In this document: in pieces, positions 1 to 7,330 of the stretch | Layout of the letters: each line of letters starts with the position of its first letter | How positions within the stretch are numbered: position 1 is the stretch's first letter | Assembly: GCA_013154135.1 (NCBI GenBank) | Contig: JAADDB010000228.1 | Coordinates: forward strand, 1 to 13,254 | Length of the DNA stretch: 13,254 nucleotides | Direction: 5' to 3' | Source: Chloroflexota bacterium | GTDB lineage: Bacteria > Chloroflexota > Anaerolineae > JAADDB01 | The notes under the pieces: generated by a model | The model's input: the letters and a program-made list of their open reading frames with translations, nothing else | Database searches by the model: none | What the model was told of the DNA's origin: nothing | Made by a program: the position numbers and the translations under genes

Positions 1-600
1 TCGGGGTACACGTACGTGTCCAGCACCGCGAGCCAGGGCACTTATGACAGCGGCACGGGCAAGTGGACGGTAGGTGACCTGGCCAACGGCGATAGTGCGA
101 CGCTGACCATCAAGGCGACGGTGAACCCGAGCGGTGACTACACCAATGCTGCGGAGGTGACTGCGTCGGACCAGACGGACCCGGACAGCACGAACGACAG
201 CGACGATGCGACCATCACCTACGAGCCCGAGGCGGACTTGGAGGTGGCGAAGTCGGTGGATCCGACCTCTGCGGGTCCTGGGGACACGGTGACCTTCACT
301 GTTGTGGTGAGCAACAAGGGGCCGAACAAAGCGGAGAATGTGGAGGTGACGGACCAACTGCCGTCGGGGTACACGTACGTGTCCAGCACACCGAGCCAGG
401 GCACCTACGACAACGGTACCGGCAAGTGGACGGTGGGCGCCCTGGCCAACGGCGCCAGCGCCACGCTGACCATCACCGCGACCGTCAATGCGACAGGCGA
501 GCGGAAGAACACGGCGGAGGTGACGGATCTCGACCAGACGGACCCGGACAGCACGAACAACAGCGATGATGCGACCATCACCTTTATCCCCAGAACGGAC
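1..600 (+). repeat. 363-bp tandem repeat encoding DUF11 modules
   Basis: The sequence starting at base 1 recurs at 364, a period of 363 bp or 121 codons. The first copy is cut by the window edge. Identity is highest at the YTYVSST...GTYD segment and at the DQTDPDSTN segment, and lower between them. This indicates fairly recent in-frame duplication of a DUF11 module. The next two modules (592 onward) are clearly diverged. Confidence 0.85.
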
Positions 601-2292
601 CTGCGCATTACCGTCACTGACACGCCTGATCCGGTGATCGCGGGGGAGACACTGACGTATACCCTCGTCATCACCAACGATGGCCCCAACGACGCTTCTG
701 AAGTGGTCGTCACCTTCACCCTGCCTTCGGGGGTCACTTACGACAGCGTTTCGGGGGACGGGTGGACGTGTGCGCTTCAGGGGAGCGGTCAGGTGGAATG
801 CCGCCGTCCGGCCCTGCCCGCGGGCACAACCGCTCCTCCCATTACTGTCACCACAACGGTGAATAGTGACGTGGCCGCCGGGACGGTCCTGACCGCGGAT
901 GCCCAGGTGGACAGCGCCACGGAGGAGACGAATCCGAATAACAACACGGCCTCGACAACGACCGCGGTGGAGGCTGTCGCGGATGTCTCTATCACAGTGG
1001 ATGACGGACAGACCACGTACGCTCCCGGGAACCAGGTCGTGTGGACCGTCATCATCACCAACCATGGTCCTTCCGATGCCCCTGGCACGACGGTGGTGGG
1101 GGTTATCCCGCCTCAAATCACCCAGTGGTCCTGGACCTGCGTGGAAGATCCCACCGGTACGTGCACGGATCTCATCGATTCCACGGGGAACTTCACGGAT
1201 GTGGTCGACATCCCCGCGGGGGCAACGGTTCGCTACACGGTGATAGGGTACATTGACCCGTTGGCCAAGGGGGATCTGGTTCACCAGGTGAGCGTGCAGC
1301 TCGCCCCAGGGATCACCGATCCGAACACGAGCAACAATCAGGATGAGGACACCGATTCAGAACCTGCTTCCTGCTTCACTTCTCTGGGGGGCATTGTCTA
1401 TGAGGATGTGGAGCAGAATCGCATATACAACCCAGGTATTGACCCCGGCATTCCCGGCGTTACCGTCCATATTTCCGGCCCGGTCTACAGGGAGACGGTC
1501 ACCAACGATGCGGGCTGGTGGCAGGTTGGAGGGCTTCCTCTCGGCACCTATCGTATCACCATTGACCCTCCGCCGGGCTGGAAGATCCTCTTCCCCAATG
1601 AACACGAGGTGACTTTGGAGAACCGGTGTCACCAAATTCTGGACTTGCACACGGGGTTGGTGCCCCTCTTCACACCGACACCCACACCTACGCCTTCGCC
1701 AACCCCAACACCTACGCCCACATCGACGCCAACGTCGACACCGACGGCAACACCGACCAACACGCCGACACCGACATCGACGCCAACACCAACGCCCACG
1801 CCGACCAACACACCGACGCCCACGCCCACGTGGACGCCGACCAACACCCCGACACCCACGTGGACACCGACGGTAGCGCCGACCGCGACACCGACACCGA
1901 CGTCCACGCCCACGCCGACCAACACACCGACGCCCACACCTACGTGGACGCCGACTTACACACCGACACCCACGTGGACACCGACGGTAGCGCCGACACC
2001 GACACCGACGCCGACGCCTACGCCCACGTGGACGCCGACTTACACGCCGGTGCCCACTGTGACGTTGGTGCCTGGGCCGACAGCGACGCCCACTTATACT
2101 CCAACGCCAACGCAGGCACCCACAGCAACGCCGACACCGACGCCCACGTGGACGCCCACTCCGATGCCCACGTCCACCCCGGTTCGGACACCGACGCCGA
2201 CACCGACGCCCGTGACCTCTGTCTGTGGGCCCGGAGTGCATGAGATCTTCCATCCGTACGTCATCAGCCCGTACGCGGCGCTTTCCTGGTGA
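1..2292 (+). CDS. Cell-surface DUF11-repeat protein with SdrD-B-like domain and Thr-Pro-rich tail (5' end missing)
   Basis: The frame is open from the first base, and the first codons (SGYTYVSST) continue a repeat seen complete further on, so the gene begins upstream; a GTG at 16 is not a real start. Counting from base 1, 763 residues are visible. They hold a partial DUF11-type beta-sandwich repeat (1-76), complete repeats at about 77-197, 198-324 and 325-455, an SdrD-B/Cna-B-like domain at about 463-555 (GIVYEDVEQNRIYNPGIDPG then GIPGVTV), a Thr-Pro-rich stretch at about 558-737, and a 26-residue tail with one Cys. No LPxTG motif or C-terminal membrane helix is visible. DUF11 and SdrD-B modules are known from extracellular and envelope proteins. 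A secreted or surface structural/adhesive role is inferred, and the signal peptide would lie upstream. The family assignment is secure, the exact function unknown. Confidence 0.88.
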   Translation, partial: SGYTYVSSTASQGTYDSGTGKWTVGDLANGDSATLTIKATVNPSGDYTNAAEVTASDQTDPDSTNDSDDATITYEPEADLEVAKSVDPTSAGPGDTVTFTVVVSNKGPNKAENVEVTDQLPSGYTYVSSTPSQGTYDNGTGKWTVGALANGASATLTITATVNATGERKNTAEVTDLDQTDPDSTNNSDDATITFIPRTDLRITVTDTPDPVIAGETLTYTLVITNDGPNDASEVVVTFTLPSGVTYDSVSGDGWTCALQGSGQVECRRPALPAGTTAPPITVTTTVNSDVAAGTVLTADAQVDSATEETNPNNNTASTTTAVEAVADVSITVDDGQTTYAPGNQVVWTVIITNHGPSDAPGTTVVGVIPPQITQWSWTCVEDPTGTCTDLIDSTGNFTDVVDIPAGATVRYTVIGYIDPLAKGDLVHQVSVQLAPGITDPNTSNNQDEDTDSEPASCFTSLGGIVYEDVEQNRIYNPGIDPGIPGVTVHISGPVYRETVTNDAGWWQVGGLPLGTYRITIDPPPGWKILFPNEHEVTLENRCHQILDLHTGLVPLFTPTPTPTPSPTPTPTPTSTPTSTPTATPTNTPTPTSTPTPTPTPTNTPTPTPTWTPTNTPTPTWTPTVAPTATPTPTSTPTPTNTPTPTPTWTPTYTPTPTWTPTVAPTPTPTPTPTPTWTPTYTPVPTVTLVPGPTATPTYTPTPTQAPTATPTPTPTWTPTPMPTSTPVRTPTPTPTPVTSVCGPGVHEIFHPYVISPYAALSW
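1672..2211 (+). repeat. Low-complexity Thr-Pro coding repeat with a nested 114-bp repeat
   Basis: About 180 codons are nearly all Thr and Pro (acg/aca/acc and ccg/ccc), interrupted by Trp, Ser, Asn, Ala, Val and Tyr at regular places. Inside it, about 80 bp at 1804-1884 recurs at 1918-1998, an offset of 114 bp or 38 codons, each copy containing PTWTPTVAP. Such Thr-Pro tracts are common in secreted proteins, especially of Chloroflexota, and probably form an extended, possibly glycosylated stalk. Shadow frames here read as Asp/His/Ala or Arg/Gly repeats and are not genes. Confidence 0.88.
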
Positions 2293-2307
2293 CGACGGAC
2301 GGTCTTG

Positions 2308-2390
2308 CCCGCGGCCAAGGTGCTATCGAGGGGCTGGTCATTGGCTTTTGCGCAATGACGGCCCAAACCCGGTAGCACCTCGGTCGCGGG
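2308..2390. terminator. Long imperfect hairpin after the surface-protein gene
   Basis: The arms at 2308-2327 and 2371-2390 match at 17 of 20 positions, and two of the three mismatches become G-U pairs in RNA. The enclosed segment folds further: gtcattg (2337-2343) pairs with caatgac (2353-2359), and gggc (2331-2334) with gccc (2361-2364). It starts 15 bp after the stop codon, in a spacer between convergent genes, where transcription must end from both sides. There is no T-tract, so it is not a canonical intrinsic terminator. It could be a Rho-assisted end, a 3' stabiliser or a small mobile palindrome. Confidence 0.5.
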
Positions 2391-2405
2391 TGGGGGCGAG
2401 GAGTT

Positions 2406-2557
2406 GAGTAACGATGGACGATTAACGATTCAGAGGGGTGGGCTGAGGGAGGAGATCGGGTGGGATGAACGAGGATCGTAACGAGTAACTTGGCTAACGA
2501 TTGATGATTAAAAAGTATTGGGTGATGCCTATCCCCTTACTCGTTACTCGTTAGACT
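2406..2557. repeat. Degenerate heptameric repeats in the convergent spacer
   Basis: The 326-bp spacer 2293-2618 contains no convincing gene. Besides the hairpin it holds three clusters with 7-bp period: 2406-2433 (gagtaac, gatggac, gattaac, gattcag), 2474-2510 (gtaacga-type words) and 2537-2557 (ttactcg twice, then ttagact). The second and third clusters carry the same word in opposite orientation: 2479-2489 is the exact reverse complement of 2543-2553. Related words occur in spacers further along the window. The remaining bases up to 2618 show only a small palindrome, tcacgcgtga, at 2573-2582. Confidence 0.6.
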
Positions 2558-2618
2558 TCGACCTCGGACGGATCACGCGTGACGCCTCACGTACGCTTAT
2601 CGTCCCATGGTCGGGGTG

Positions 2619-3833
2619 TCAACGCAGGGTCGCCAGGCCCAAACCCACCGCGGCCAGGCCCAGGCCTCCACACAGCATGTACGTCTCCCTCAACCCAATT
2701 TGGTCCGCCCAGGTCGCGGCCAATGCCATGCTGAGCAACATGGCACCGCCCGTGACCGTTCCCACAGAGCCTCCTACGCGTCCCATTAATTCCGGAGGGG
2801 TAGCGCGTTGTACGATGGTCGAGAAACTGGCTTGAGCCGCGGGGACCGGAATGCCCAAGATGAAAGTGGCCACCAGGATGAACTCGTACGCGGGAGCCAG
2901 GCCCAGGGCGATGAACATGTTGGAGACGATGAAAAGTCCCCCAACTAAAAGCATCTCCGGAGAGCGTGTCCGCACCCATGCATGGCCCATGGCCGCGGTG
3001 CCCAAGAGCATCCCCAGCCCCTGGAACGCGTCCACCAGGCCCACTTTCTGGGGACCAACGTGGAAAATGCGTTGCAAATAAGGCAACCAAATCACATTCA
3101 CCGCCCCCAAGCCCAGGAACAAAACACTCACCACCAGGGTCACATGCCGGATTTTGGGCGTGAAGACGGCAAAGCGAACGCCTTCCACCAAATCCTGCCA
3201 CGCTGCCGCAAAGGACACCCGGCCATCCCCCAACGTGGGCACAGCCCCCATCCGCCAGATGAAGAGGGCGGAGAGGAGGAAGGTGAGGGCGTCCACCACA
3301 AAGCCGGCCGGAATCCCCCACCGTTCGATGGTTATCCCGGCCAAGGCCGGGCCGAAGATCATGGCAGCCACTTGCGTGGTCATGTCCAGGGTGTTGGCCA
3401 CCAGCAAATCCCTTTCTTCGACCAGCTGAGGGATGATCGCGTTCTTCGCGGGGACAAAGAGTCCACTGATGACCGACTGGATCAGGGCCATCGCGTACAG
3501 GAGCAGGACGCTTCCCTGAAGGTACGCGAGGACACAGGCCAGGGTGGTGAACACCCGCACCACATCGCTCACCAACATCACCTGGCGTCGGTTCAGCCGG
3601 TCCACCATCGGCCCTCCGAGCAGGCCGATGGGGATCTGGGGGAGCAGGAAGAGGATGGAGACCAGGCCGATGGCGCGGATGCTGCCTCCCGTCAGCTGGC
3701 TGACGCCCAACATGATGGCCAGCCAGTAGAATCCATCCCCAAAACGGCTGATCACCTGTCCCAACCAGAGACGCCGAAAGGGCGCACGTCGGAGGACATC
3801 CCGGTACCCGGAGGGCTTCCCGTTATTTTCCAT
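2619..3833 (-). CDS. MFS transporter (MFS_3 / EntS-like exporter family)
   Basis: A 404-residue integral membrane protein with many long hydrophobic segments, as expected for a 12-helix major facilitator. It has a typical N-terminus for this group (FRRLWLGQVISRFGDGFYWL, about 19-38) and an MFS motif-A-like loop GGPMVDRLNRRQ at about 73-84 after helix 2. A second similar loop, APAYEF/PPELMGRVGG, lies in the C-terminal half. Family members are secondary transporters, often proton-driven exporters of drugs, siderophores or metabolites; the substrate cannot be read from sequence. The ATG lies inside the last codons of avtA (11-bp overlap), so translation is probably coupled. No separate Shine-Dalgarno is obvious. 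Co-expression with an aminotransferase suggests, by inference only, export of an amino acid or related metabolite. Confidence 0.85.
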   Translation of the reverse strand: MENNGKPSGYRDVLRRAPFRRLWLGQVISRFGDGFYWLAIMLGVSQLTGGSIRAIGLVSILFLLPQIPIGLLGGPMVDRLNRRQVMLVSDVVRVFTTLACVLAYLQGSVLLLYAMALIQSVISGLFVPAKNAIIPQLVEERDLLVANTLDMTTQVAAMIFGPALAGITIERWGIPAGFVVDALTFLLSALFIWRMGAVPTLGDGRVSFAAAWQDLVEGVRFAVFTPKIRHVTLVVSVLFLGLGAVNVIWLPYLQRIFHVGPQKVGLVDAFQGLGMLLGTAAMGHAWVRTRSPEMLLVGGLFIVSNMFIALGLAPAYEFILVATFILGIPVPAAQASFSTIVQRATPPELMGRVGGSVGTVTGGAMLLSMALAATWADQIGLRETYMLCGGLGLAAVGLGLATLR

Positions 3834-5082
3834 GCTCGTACACTCGATGTACGACCTGGGAGAGCAAGCGAATGCCTGTGCGTACTGTTTCTTCGTCCTG
3901 TGCGTAATTCATGCGGATGCACTCATACATGTGGGCCCATTCGCCCTCAAATCCGGGGAAGAAGTATTCGCCGGGGACCACAATGACCCGTTCTTCCTTC
4001 AACCGGTTGTACAGCTCCCGGCTGGTGATGGGGAGGTCCTTGAACCAAAGCCAGAGGAAAAATGCCCCCTCGGGGACGTGAACGTAGAAGGGGAGATCGT
4101 CTAAGGCCTCGTGAACCCATTCCAATGCTTGTTCGGCCTTCCGTTGATAGTAAGGCCGGATAACATCCCGGCTGAGCTCGATGATCTCCCCACTGGCCAC
4201 CAGTTCCCGTGCCAAGTACGCCCCCACGGAATTCGGCGTCAGGTTGGTGATCGCGTTCAGCGCGGTGATCCCCTGGATCACATCCTCCCGCGCGATGATG
4301 ATTCCCGTACGGGGGCCGGGCAGCCCCAGTTTGGACAGGCTCATGAGCAGGATCACATGATCATCCCAGAAGGGTGTGACCTCTCGGAAAATGATGTGGG
4401 GAAAGGGTGTTCCATACGCGTTGTCCAGGATAAGCGGGACATCAAGTTGGTGCGCCAGCGCGCTGAGCCGTTGGACTTCCTCATCTGTCAGCACGTTTCC
4501 CGTTGGATTGGTGGGACGGGAGACGCAGATGGCTCCCACATCCTCCCCAATGGGCAGGGCATCGAAGTCAATGTGGTACTTGAAGGTGTGGTCATCTACA
4601 AAGGTGATCTCCGGGCGGGTGGTCACGAAAAAGTTGTCGGACAGGCCCACATCCGCGTAACCGATGTATTCGGGCGTGAGGGGGAAGAGGATTTTCTTGG
4701 AGGAACCGTCGGGGAACACGCCCGCGAACATGTTGAACAGGAAGAAGAAGGCATTCTGACTTCCGTTGGTCAGCGCGATGTTTTCGGGGCCGATGGGCCA
4801 TCCGTACTCCCGGCGCAGGAGATCGGCCAGCGCGCGGATGAACTCCATCTCCCCCTGCGGTGGTGCGTAGTTGCCGATCATGCGTTCGAACACGCCTTCC
4901 TCTTGGAGAATGCGCTCCATGCTGGCCCGGAAGCGCTGTTGCACTTCGGGGATATAGCTGGGATTCCCTCCCCCCATCATGTACACCCGTTCTGCCGTGG
5001 CCAGCGCCTGCCCCAGATCTTTCATGAGATCGAGGATGCCCGCGTGGGAAGTGAAGCGTTTTCCAAATGAGGACAATCGCAT
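3823..5082 (-). CDS. avtA: Valine-pyruvate aminotransferase
   Basis: A 419-residue PLP-dependent fold-type I aminotransferase that resembles E. coli AvtA (417 aa) along its whole length as I recall it: FGKRFTSHAGI at the N-terminus, MGGGNPSYIPE (36-46), LTNGSQNAFFFLFN (104-117), LFPLTPEYIGYAD (132-144), CVSRPTNPTGN (186-196), DNAYGTPFPHIIF (220-232), PLP lysine K251 in SLSKLGLPG, and EGAFFLWLWFKDLPIT. AvtA transfers amino groups between alanine/pyruvate and valine/2-oxoisovalerate in the cytoplasm. The start at 5082 is chosen because it has GGAGG about 7 nt upstream and matches the family N-terminus; the frame stays open to 5364, but that extension would cross the divergent control region. 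First gene of an operon with the MFS gene. Confidence 0.93.
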   Translation of the reverse strand: MRLSSFGKRFTSHAGILDLMKDLGQALATAERVYMMGGGNPSYIPEVQQRFRASMERILQEEGVFERMIGNYAPPQGEMEFIRALADLLRREYGWPIGPENIALTNGSQNAFFFLFNMFAGVFPDGSSKKILFPLTPEYIGYADVGLSDNFFVTTRPEITFVDDHTFKYHIDFDALPIGEDVGAICVSRPTNPTGNVLTDEEVQRLSALAHQLDVPLILDNAYGTPFPHIIFREVTPFWDDHVILLMSLSKLGLPGPRTGIIIAREDVIQGITALNAITNLTPNSVGAYLARELVASGEIIELSRDVIRPYYQRKAEQALEWVHEALDDLPFYVHVPEGAFFLWLWFKDLPITSRELYNRLKEERVIVVPGEYFFPGFEGEWAHMYECIRMNYAQDEETVRTGIRLLSQVVHRVYEHGK

Positions 5083-5131
5083 GGGTACCCCTCCGTTGAC
5101 ATAGTTTGAACCGGTGGATGCGGTTAGGCCC

Positions 5132-5161
5132 ATTATAACTATCTCTTCGTCGATCTTGAAA
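5132..5161 (-). promoter_or_regulatory. Candidate promoter for avtA-MFS
   Basis: Read on the minus strand there is a perfect TATAAT at 5137-5132, about 50 bp before the avtA start codon. The best -35 candidate is TTTCAA at 5161-5156, 18 bp away, which is poor. A start of transcription near 5125 would give a 43-nt leader containing the GGAGG site. The -10 is convincing and the -35 is weak, so an activator may be needed. Confidence 0.45.
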
Positions 5162-5183
5162 AGAAACAGGACGTCAGACAAAC

Positions 5184-5198
5184 AGCCCCCGGGGGGCT
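5184..5198. promoter_or_regulatory. GC-rich palindrome between the divergent promoters
   Basis: The sequence agccccc-g-gggggct is a perfect 7-bp inverted repeat around one base. It lies upstream of both candidate promoters, about 55 bp from the -35 of the plus-strand operon and about 22 bp from that of avtA. Its position suits a regulator acting on both directions. No known binding motif is recognised, and it could be chance in GC-rich DNA. Confidence 0.3.
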
Positions 5199-5252
5199 CA
5201 CGCAACTCCGTCGCCTCTGGCGGCGGACTGGGTGGGATCGTTATTTTCCCTC

Positions 5253-5281
5253 TTGACAAAAGGAAGAATTCCCGATATACT
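5253..5281 (+). promoter_or_regulatory. Sigma70-type promoter of the gntR-transporter operon
   Basis: A consensus -35 TTGACA (5253-5258), a 17-bp spacer and a -10 TATACT (5276-5281) lie just upstream of the regulator gene. Transcription should start near 5288, giving a leader of about 57 nt. This is the strongest promoter-like sequence in the window, so tight repression is likely needed. Confidence 0.8.
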
Positions 5282-5289
5282 ACAATTGA

Positions 5290-5301
5290 CTGGTTGACCA
5301 G
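5290..5301. promoter_or_regulatory. Probable operator of the GntR-type regulator
   Basis: The inverted repeat ctggt-tg-accag covers the predicted transcription start of the strong promoter. TGGT...ACCA half-sites are known in operators of HutC-subfamily GntR proteins such as DasR and NagR (there usually with four central bases; here two). It can also be read as a direct repeat, ttgactgg/ttgaccag. Binding here would block transcription initiation, which fits autorepression of the operon. No second clear copy was found in the window. Confidence 0.55.
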
Positions 5302-5344
5302 ACAAGATGCATTGCGCTCAATGCATTGGTCCAAGGGGCTTCCC

Positions 5345-6079
5345 ATGTTACCTTTAGAACACATACCCCGCTACATCCTGATCCGGGAACAAATTCGCCA
5401 GAAGGTGCTCAACGGAGAATACAAGCCGGGGGAACGCATTCCTTCAGAACCTCAATTGGCCCGCGAGTTCAACGTGAGCAGGGGAACGGTGGAGAAAGCC
5501 ATACGCGGCTTGGTAGAGGAGGGCATTCTGGTTCGTGAACAGGGGCGCGGGACGTTTGTTGCGAAACCGCGGCTGGAAAGCGCCCTGTTCCGTTTGAGCA
5601 CGTTCGCGGATGAGGCCAAACGCCGTGGGTTTACCCCGGCAACCCGTCTTATTCGAGCGCATGTCCGCACCGCGGATGACACCGTCGCCCAAGCGCTGGA
5701 TCTTCCCCCTGAGGCTCAGATCATCGAAATCGTCCGTGTACACCTGGCCGACGGGGAACCGTTGGTCTACGAAGTCCGCCAGTTGGCTTATGACCTGTGC
5801 CCTGAACTTCTCTCCGAAGACTTGGAACACTCCTCCCTGCACGAGCTGTTGTTGTACAAATATCACATCCCCCTGGTCAAAGCACGTTTCACCATTCATG
5901 CCATCACCTTGACCGATGAGGCCGCCACCTTATTGCACGTGGAGGAGGGGAGTCCAGGGTTTGCCGTGGAACGTATTACTTATCGAACAGGTAGTGAGCC
6001 AGCGGTGCGCATGTACCAACTTTGGCGAGGTGATCGGTTTTACTTTTCCGAGGAGGTGGTCGGTCTCGGCATACCTTAA
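5345..6079 (+). CDS. GntR family (HutC/UTRA subfamily) transcriptional regulator
   Basis: A 244-residue regulator. The N-terminal winged helix-turn-helix covers about residues 8-74 (YILIREQIRQKVLNGEYKPG; PSEPQLAREFNVSRGTVEKA at 33-52; wing EQGRGTFVAKP). The C-terminal part, about 95-235, is a UTRA effector-binding domain (IIEIVRVHLADGEPLVYE, FSEEVV near the end). HutC-type members bind small effectors, for example urocanate in Pseudomonas HutC. The ATG at 5345 follows AAGGGG and places the DNA-binding domain at the N-terminus; upstream in-frame codons back to 5114 span the promoter and are rejected. The binding-protein gene begins 18 bp downstream, so the two are co-transcribed and probably autoregulated. 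Effector inferred as histidine/urocanate from hutU in the same run of genes; an amino-sugar ligand is the alternative. Confidence 0.88.
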   Translation: MLPLEHIPRYILIREQIRQKVLNGEYKPGERIPSEPQLAREFNVSRGTVEKAIRGLVEEGILVREQGRGTFVAKPRLESALFRLSTFADEAKRRGFTPATRLIRAHVRTADDTVAQALDLPPEAQIIEIVRVHLADGEPLVYEVRQLAYDLCPELLSEDLEHSSLHELLLYKYHIPLVKARFTIHAITLTDEAATLLHVEEGSPGFAVERITYRTGSEPAVRMYQLWRGDRFYFSEEVVGLGIP

Positions 6080-6097
6080 CCAAACGGAGGTGGCGTC

Positions 6098-7261
6098 ATG
6101 CGGTCTCAAAAACTGTTGGTTATCTTGTTGGTCCTCTCTCTCTTGGTGGTGTTGGCAGGCGGATGTGGCCAGAGCAAGCCCAAGTCCTACAAGATCGGCC
6201 TCTTCTCTCCCACCACGGGCTTTGCCGCGGCCGATGGCACCAGCGCTCTCCACGGCGCGGAACTGGCCGTCCAGTACATCAATGACCACGGCGGCATCAA
6301 CGGCGTCAAGGTGGAACTGGTCCACTACGACGATGCGGCCAAGCCCGACCAGGCGGTCAACGTGGCCCACAAGTTGATCGAGCAGGACAAGGTCATCGCC
6401 GCGGTGAGCGGTTCCTACAGCGGTGCGACCCGCGCCGCGTCCGCGGTGTTCCAGGACGCGGGCGTGCCGATGGTGGCCGCGTACGCGGTGCACCCGGAGA
6501 TCACCAAGACGGGTGATAAGATCTGGCGCGTGGGCACCCTGGCCGTGGTGGAGGGCAAGGTCGGCGGCGCGCTCGCGGTGGACAAGTTGGGCGCCAAGAA
6601 GATCGCGCTCCTGACCATCGACAACGACTTCGGCACCTCCCTGGCCAACGCGTTCAAGGAATACGTCACGGCCAAGGGCGCGGAGATCGTGTTCGAGGAG
6701 AAGTACCCGCTGGGCGAGAAGGAATTCCGCCCCATCCTCAACCGCATCAAGGAAGCGAACCCGGACGTGGTGTACGCGAGCGGGTACTACAACGAGGCCG
6801 CGAACATCGTGCGCCAGGCCAAGGAGGTGGGCCTGAACGCGCAGATCATCGGTCAGGAGGGGTACGATTCCCCCAAGTTCCTGGAACTGGCCGGGGACGC
6901 GGCCGAGGGGGTCATCATCACCACGGATCTGAACCGGGACAGCGACCGGGAGATCACCCAGTGGTTCATCAAGACCTACAAGGAGAAGTACAACCTGGAC
7001 GCGGACATGGTGGGCGCGTCCACGTTTGACGCGGTCATGGTGCTGGCCTACGCGATCGAGAAGGGCGGCACCAAGGCGGACGGCATCGTGAAGGCCCTGG
7101 GTGAGTTGAAGGACTTCGAGAAGGCCGCAACCGGGCCCTTCTACAAGTTCACACCGGGCCGAGAGGTCATGCGGCCGCTGGGCGCGCAGGTGGTGAAGGG
7201 CGGCGCGTTCCACTTCTTCGCGGAGTTCGACGACCCGGCGCTCATCACCCCGCCGTGGTAA
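6098..7261 (+). CDS. Branched-chain amino acid-type ABC transporter substrate-binding lipoprotein
   Basis: A 387-residue type I periplasmic-binding-fold protein (LivJ/LivK, Peripla_BP_6). It has a lipoprotein signal peptide: basic MRSQK, hydrophobic core, lipobox LAGGC with the lipid-attached Cys at 23. Family landmarks include IGLFSPTTGFAAADG, GAELAVQYINDHGGINGVKVEL, a conserved first-lobe segment GSYSGATRAASAVFQDAGVPMV and KIALLTIDNDFGTSLANAFKE. It would capture the amino acid outside the membrane and deliver it to LivHM. GGAGG precedes the ATG by 8 nt. Codon use is strongly biased to G/C third positions, as in a highly expressed gene. It sits between the regulator and the permeases. The ligand cannot be read directly; histidine or urocanate is an inference from context. 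Confidence 0.92.
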   Translation: MRSQKLLVILLVLSLLVVLAGGCGQSKPKSYKIGLFSPTTGFAAADGTSALHGAELAVQYINDHGGINGVKVELVHYDDAAKPDQAVNVAHKLIEQDKVIAAVSGSYSGATRAASAVFQDAGVPMVAAYAVHPEITKTGDKIWRVGTLAVVEGKVGGALAVDKLGAKKIALLTIDNDFGTSLANAFKEYVTAKGAEIVFEEKYPLGEKEFRPILNRIKEANPDVVYASGYYNEAANIVRQAKEVGLNAQIIGQEGYDSPKFLELAGDAAEGVIITTDLNRDSDREITQWFIKTYKEKYNLDADMVGASTFDAVMVLAYAIEKGGTKADGIVKALGELKDFEKAATGPFYKFTPGREVMRPLGAQVVKGGAFHFFAEFDDPALITPPW

Positions 7262-7278
7262 ATCCGACCATAGACTAG

Positions 7279-7322
7279 GGACGATAGGCGGTGGACGGCT
7301 TCCCGTCCATCGCCTGTCGTCC
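7279..7322. repeat. Strong intercistronic hairpin between binding protein and first permease
   Basis: The arms at 7279-7298 and 7303-7322 are 20 bp each with a 4-nt loop (cttc). There are 18 Watson-Crick pairs and the two remaining positions form G-U in RNA, so the stem is unbroken. There is no following T-tract. Placed in the 69-bp gap after the binding-protein stop codon, it resembles the intercistronic hairpins (for example in malE-malF) that stabilise upstream mRNA and lower downstream expression. The arms contain 7-bp-period words (cgtccat, cgcctgt, cgtccat), linking it to the other arrays here. Confidence 0.72.
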
Positions 7323-7330
7323 ATCTCCGG

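Noticed and set aside
1674..2211. Possible CRISPR-like or minisatellite array
   Set aside because: The repeat is in frame, codon-periodic and encodes Thr-Pro; there are no constant repeats with unique spacers.
1626..2243. Open frame with Asp-Thr-Asp/Ala/His repeats resembling calcium-binding repeats
   Set aside because: It is the +1-type shadow of the Thr-Pro DNA repeat; the Asp periodicity follows directly from cc-gac-a reading and the frame has no independent start signal.
1357..2253. 298-codon Arg-rich minus-strand frame
   Set aside because: The reverse reading of the Thr-Pro repeat gives Arg/Gly/Cys codons automatically.
5083..5364. N-terminal extension of avtA (to 5364) and of the GntR regulator (from 5114)
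   Set aside because: Both frames happen to lack stops across the shared control region, but they would cover the promoter and operator, and both proteins match family lengths from the internal starts that have ribosome-binding sites.
5930..7324. 464-codon minus-strand frame opposite the binding-protein gene
   Set aside because: Antisense shadow; composition dominated by Arg, Val, Leu, His and Asp, with no ribosome-binding site or recognisable domain.
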